Positions 37,195 to 38,850 of a stretch of 38,850 nt of DNA are shown piece by piece; position 1 is the stretch's first letter, and each line of letters begins with the position of its first letter. The translations under genes and the position numbers were made by a program. The DNA is taken from assembly GCA_947632305.1 (NCBI GenBank), contig CANROS010000008.1, forward strand, positions 1 through 38,850. The letters run 5' to 3'. Source of the DNA: an uncultured Paenalcaligenes sp. (GTDB lineage Bacteria; Pseudomonadota; Gammaproteobacteria; Burkholderiales; Burkholderiaceae_B). Under the pieces are notes generated by a model. It did no database searches. It had not been told where the DNA came from and saw only the letters and a list, made by a program, of their open reading frames with translations.

Positions 37195-38703
37195 ATGTGG
37201 CAAAATCGTATTCGTCGAACAGACTTACACAGCAAAATCATGACCGCAGACGAGGCGGTACACTATATTCGTGCTGGCATGACAGTAGGCATGAGCGGCT
37301 TTACCCGCGCTGGCGACAGCAAGGCCATGCCTGTTGCTTTGGCCAACAAAGCGGCACATTATGGCCCCTTACACCTCACTCTTTTAACCGGTGCCTCGTT
37401 AGGAAATGATAGCGATGGTCTGATGAGCCAAAGTCATGTGTTAGCGCGGCGCGCTCCTTTTCAAGTCGATGCCACTATGCGCAAACATATCAATGAAGGC
37501 AAAGTCTTGTTTTATGATATGCACTTGTCAGAAATGGCAGAGCAACTGCGCTCCGAGCCAGGCTACCCTATTGATGTTGCCGTCATCGAAGCCATTGCCA
37601 TTACTGAAGAGGGCCATATTATTCCCACTACTTCTGTAGGTAACTCTGCTAGCTTTGTACACCAAGCTCAACATATTATTGTTGAGCTCAATAGCGCCAT
37701 GCCTGTAGAGTTAGAAGGCTATCACGATGTGTATATGCCTGGTCCGCGCGGCGCACGTGAGCCTATTCCTTTAACTACGGTGGAACAACGTTTGGGGCAA
37801 ACAGCCATCGCGGTTGACCCTGCGCGTATTGTCGCCATTGTCCATACAGAACAACTGGATAGCCCCTCTACCGCGACTCCTCCAGATGCCGAAACTCAAG
37901 GCATTGCACAACATATTGTGAGCTTTTTAGAGCAAGAGGTCGCAGCAGGTCGCCTAGACAACTCCTTGCTTCCGCTACAGGTCGGTATTGGTAGCATTGC
38001 CAATGCAGTCACCCAAGGTCTACTTGAATCTGAGTTTAAAGACTTAGAAATGTACTCTGAGGTTCTGCAAGACAGCGCCTTTCACTTGCTTGATTCCGGT
38101 CACCTGCGTTTTGCTTCCGCCTCTTCGATCACGCTAAGCGCCCCCATGATGGAGCACTTTTTCAACAACCTAGAGCATTATCGTGACCGTATTGTGCTGC
38201 GCCCCCAAGAGATCAGCAATCACCCTGAAGTGGTGCGTCGTCTAGGCATTATTGCTATTAATGCAGCACTAGAATTTGACCTCTACGGCAATGTGAACTC
38301 CACCCATGTCAGCGGCACCAAAATGATGAATGGTATTGGAGGCTCCGGCGACTTTGCACGCAATGCCCATCTTTCTATTTTTGTGACGAAATCCTTAGCT
38401 AAAGGCGGTGATATCAGTCGAGTTGTACCCATGGTGTCTCATGTGGACCACTGTGAGCACGATGTGGATATTTTGGTCACTGAACAGGGTTTAGCCGATT
38501 TACGTGGCCTCGCCCCTCGCGAACGCGCCGCCTTAATTATTGAAAACTGTGTGCACCCTGACTACCGTGCAGCGCTGGCAGATTATTTTGAGCGCGCCTG
38601 CTTGCGCGGCGGCCATACTCCTCATGTGCTGGAGGAAGCCCTCAGCTGGCATCAACGCTTTGAAGAAACAAACAGCATGCGCTGTACCGAAGCTGTTTTG
38701 TAG
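37195..38703 (+). CDS. Succinyl-CoA:acetate CoA-transferase / acetyl-CoA hydrolase family
   Basis: Class I CoA-transferase of 502 residues in the AarC/Cat1/Ach1 family. The active-site glutamate is E289 in LEMYSEVLQD, the oxyanion-loop segment GIGSIANAV is at 264-272, and the glycine-rich loop MNGIGGSGDFARNA is in the C-half. Length and motifs match succinyl-CoA:acetate CoA-transferase, which converts succinyl-CoA and acetate to succinate and acetyl-CoA. Propionyl-CoA:succinate transferase (ScpC) and true acetyl-CoA hydrolase cannot be excluded. AGGAG lies 6 nt before the ATG. It is divergent from a LysR regulator and followed by a strong terminator. It gives a second link to acetate use after actP and crbRS. 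Confidence 0.93.
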   Translation: MWQNRIRRTDLHSKIMTADEAVHYIRAGMTVGMSGFTRAGDSKAMPVALANKAAHYGPLHLTLLTGASLGNDSDGLMSQSHVLARRAPFQVDATMRKHINEGKVLFYDMHLSEMAEQLRSEPGYPIDVAVIEAIAITEEGHIIPTTSVGNSASFVHQAQHIIVELNSAMPVELEGYHDVYMPGPRGAREPIPLTTVEQRLGQTAIAVDPARIVAIVHTEQLDSPSTATPPDAETQGIAQHIVSFLEQEVAAGRLDNSLLPLQVGIGSIANAVTQGLLESEFKDLEMYSEVLQDSAFHLLDSGHLRFASASSITLSAPMMEHFFNNLEHYRDRIVLRPQEISNHPEVVRRLGIIAINAALEFDLYGNVNSTHVSGTKMMNGIGGSGDFARNAHLSIFVTKSLAKGGDISRVVPMVSHVDHCEHDVDILVTEQGLADLRGLAPRERAALIIENCVHPDYRAALADYFERACLRGGHTPHVLEEALSWHQRFEETNSMRCTEAVL

Positions 38704-38739
38704 TATGTAGTTCTCCTTTTTAGTACCTGTACTTCTTTT

Positions 38740-38771
38740 ACCGACTTTCTTATAGGGAGTCGGTTTTTTTT
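38740..38771 (+). terminator. Intrinsic terminator after the CoA-transferase gene
   Basis: ACCGACT and AGTCGGT form a 7-bp stem with an 11-nt loop, followed by a run of eight T. The last 80 bases of the window after it hold nothing that I can identify. Confidence 0.88.
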
Positions 38772-38850
38772 ACTTTAACTTTCAACTTCAAGCAAAAAGA
38801 AGAGTAAAATCAGCTGCATCCCAATAACAATAAAATTGCTACTCCTTTGC

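Overview
The window looks like an ordinary chromosomal segment of a betaproteobacterium, most likely Alcaligenaceae (Burkholderiales) of moderate GC. Three gene orders support this: ftsK-lolA-rarA-serS, narK1K2-narGHJI-ppiC, and yjcH-actP next to a CrbS/CrbR-type acetate two-component system. I saw no mobile elements, phage genes, CRISPR arrays or rRNA. The genus is inferred from gene content and protein style only.

Region 1 (1-4.1 kb): a FUSC/YccS-type inner-membrane protein converges with and overlaps a bdhA-yaaA operon (3-hydroxybutyrate dehydrogenase, peroxide-stress protein). A tRNA-Ser(CGA) gene follows, with a perfect 11-bp stem-loop just before its 5' end. Region 2 (4.1-14.4 kb, minus strand): a complete respiratory nitrate reductase operon. 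A fused NarK1-NarK2 transporter is followed by narG, narH, narJ, narI and a cytoplasmic parvulin, with 4-bp overlaps at narG/H and narH/J and an FNR-like site upstream of narK. Region 3 (14.7-15.8 kb): a hotdog acyl-CoA thioesterase with a TTG start, and an unrecognised small membrane protein with a good sigma-70 promoter and a hairpin at its predicted mRNA 5' end.

Region 4 (15.8-23.7 kb): the ftsK-lolA-rarA-serS housekeeping group on the minus strand, divergent from trxB, an Smr-domain protein and an EmrE-type efflux protein. A palindromic -10 element sits between ftsK and trxB. Region 5 (23.9-30.8 kb): an orphan HipB-like XRE regulator; yjcH-actP for acetate uptake; a LuxR-type response regulator (CrbR/ErdR-like) behind a near-perfect terminator palindrome; and, convergent with it, a 1143-residue hybrid sensor kinase with an SLC5-type transporter domain (CrbS/MxtR-like). 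This reads as an acetate sensing and uptake module.

Region 6 (30.9-38.8 kb): an ATP-sulfurylase-family protein with a changed QTRN motif and a long C-terminal extension; a two-gene operon of isochorismatase-fold amidohydrolase and MFS transporter, divergent from a LysR regulator; a RidA-family protein with an FNR-like box over its promoter region; and a second LysR regulator divergent from a succinyl-CoA:acetate CoA-transferase-type enzyme, which returns to acetate/acyl-CoA metabolism. Most convergent gene pairs are separated by strong bidirectional terminators. The best candidates for something less well described are the altered ATP sulfurylase, the terminator-gated crbR gene, and the small membrane protein with its structured leader.
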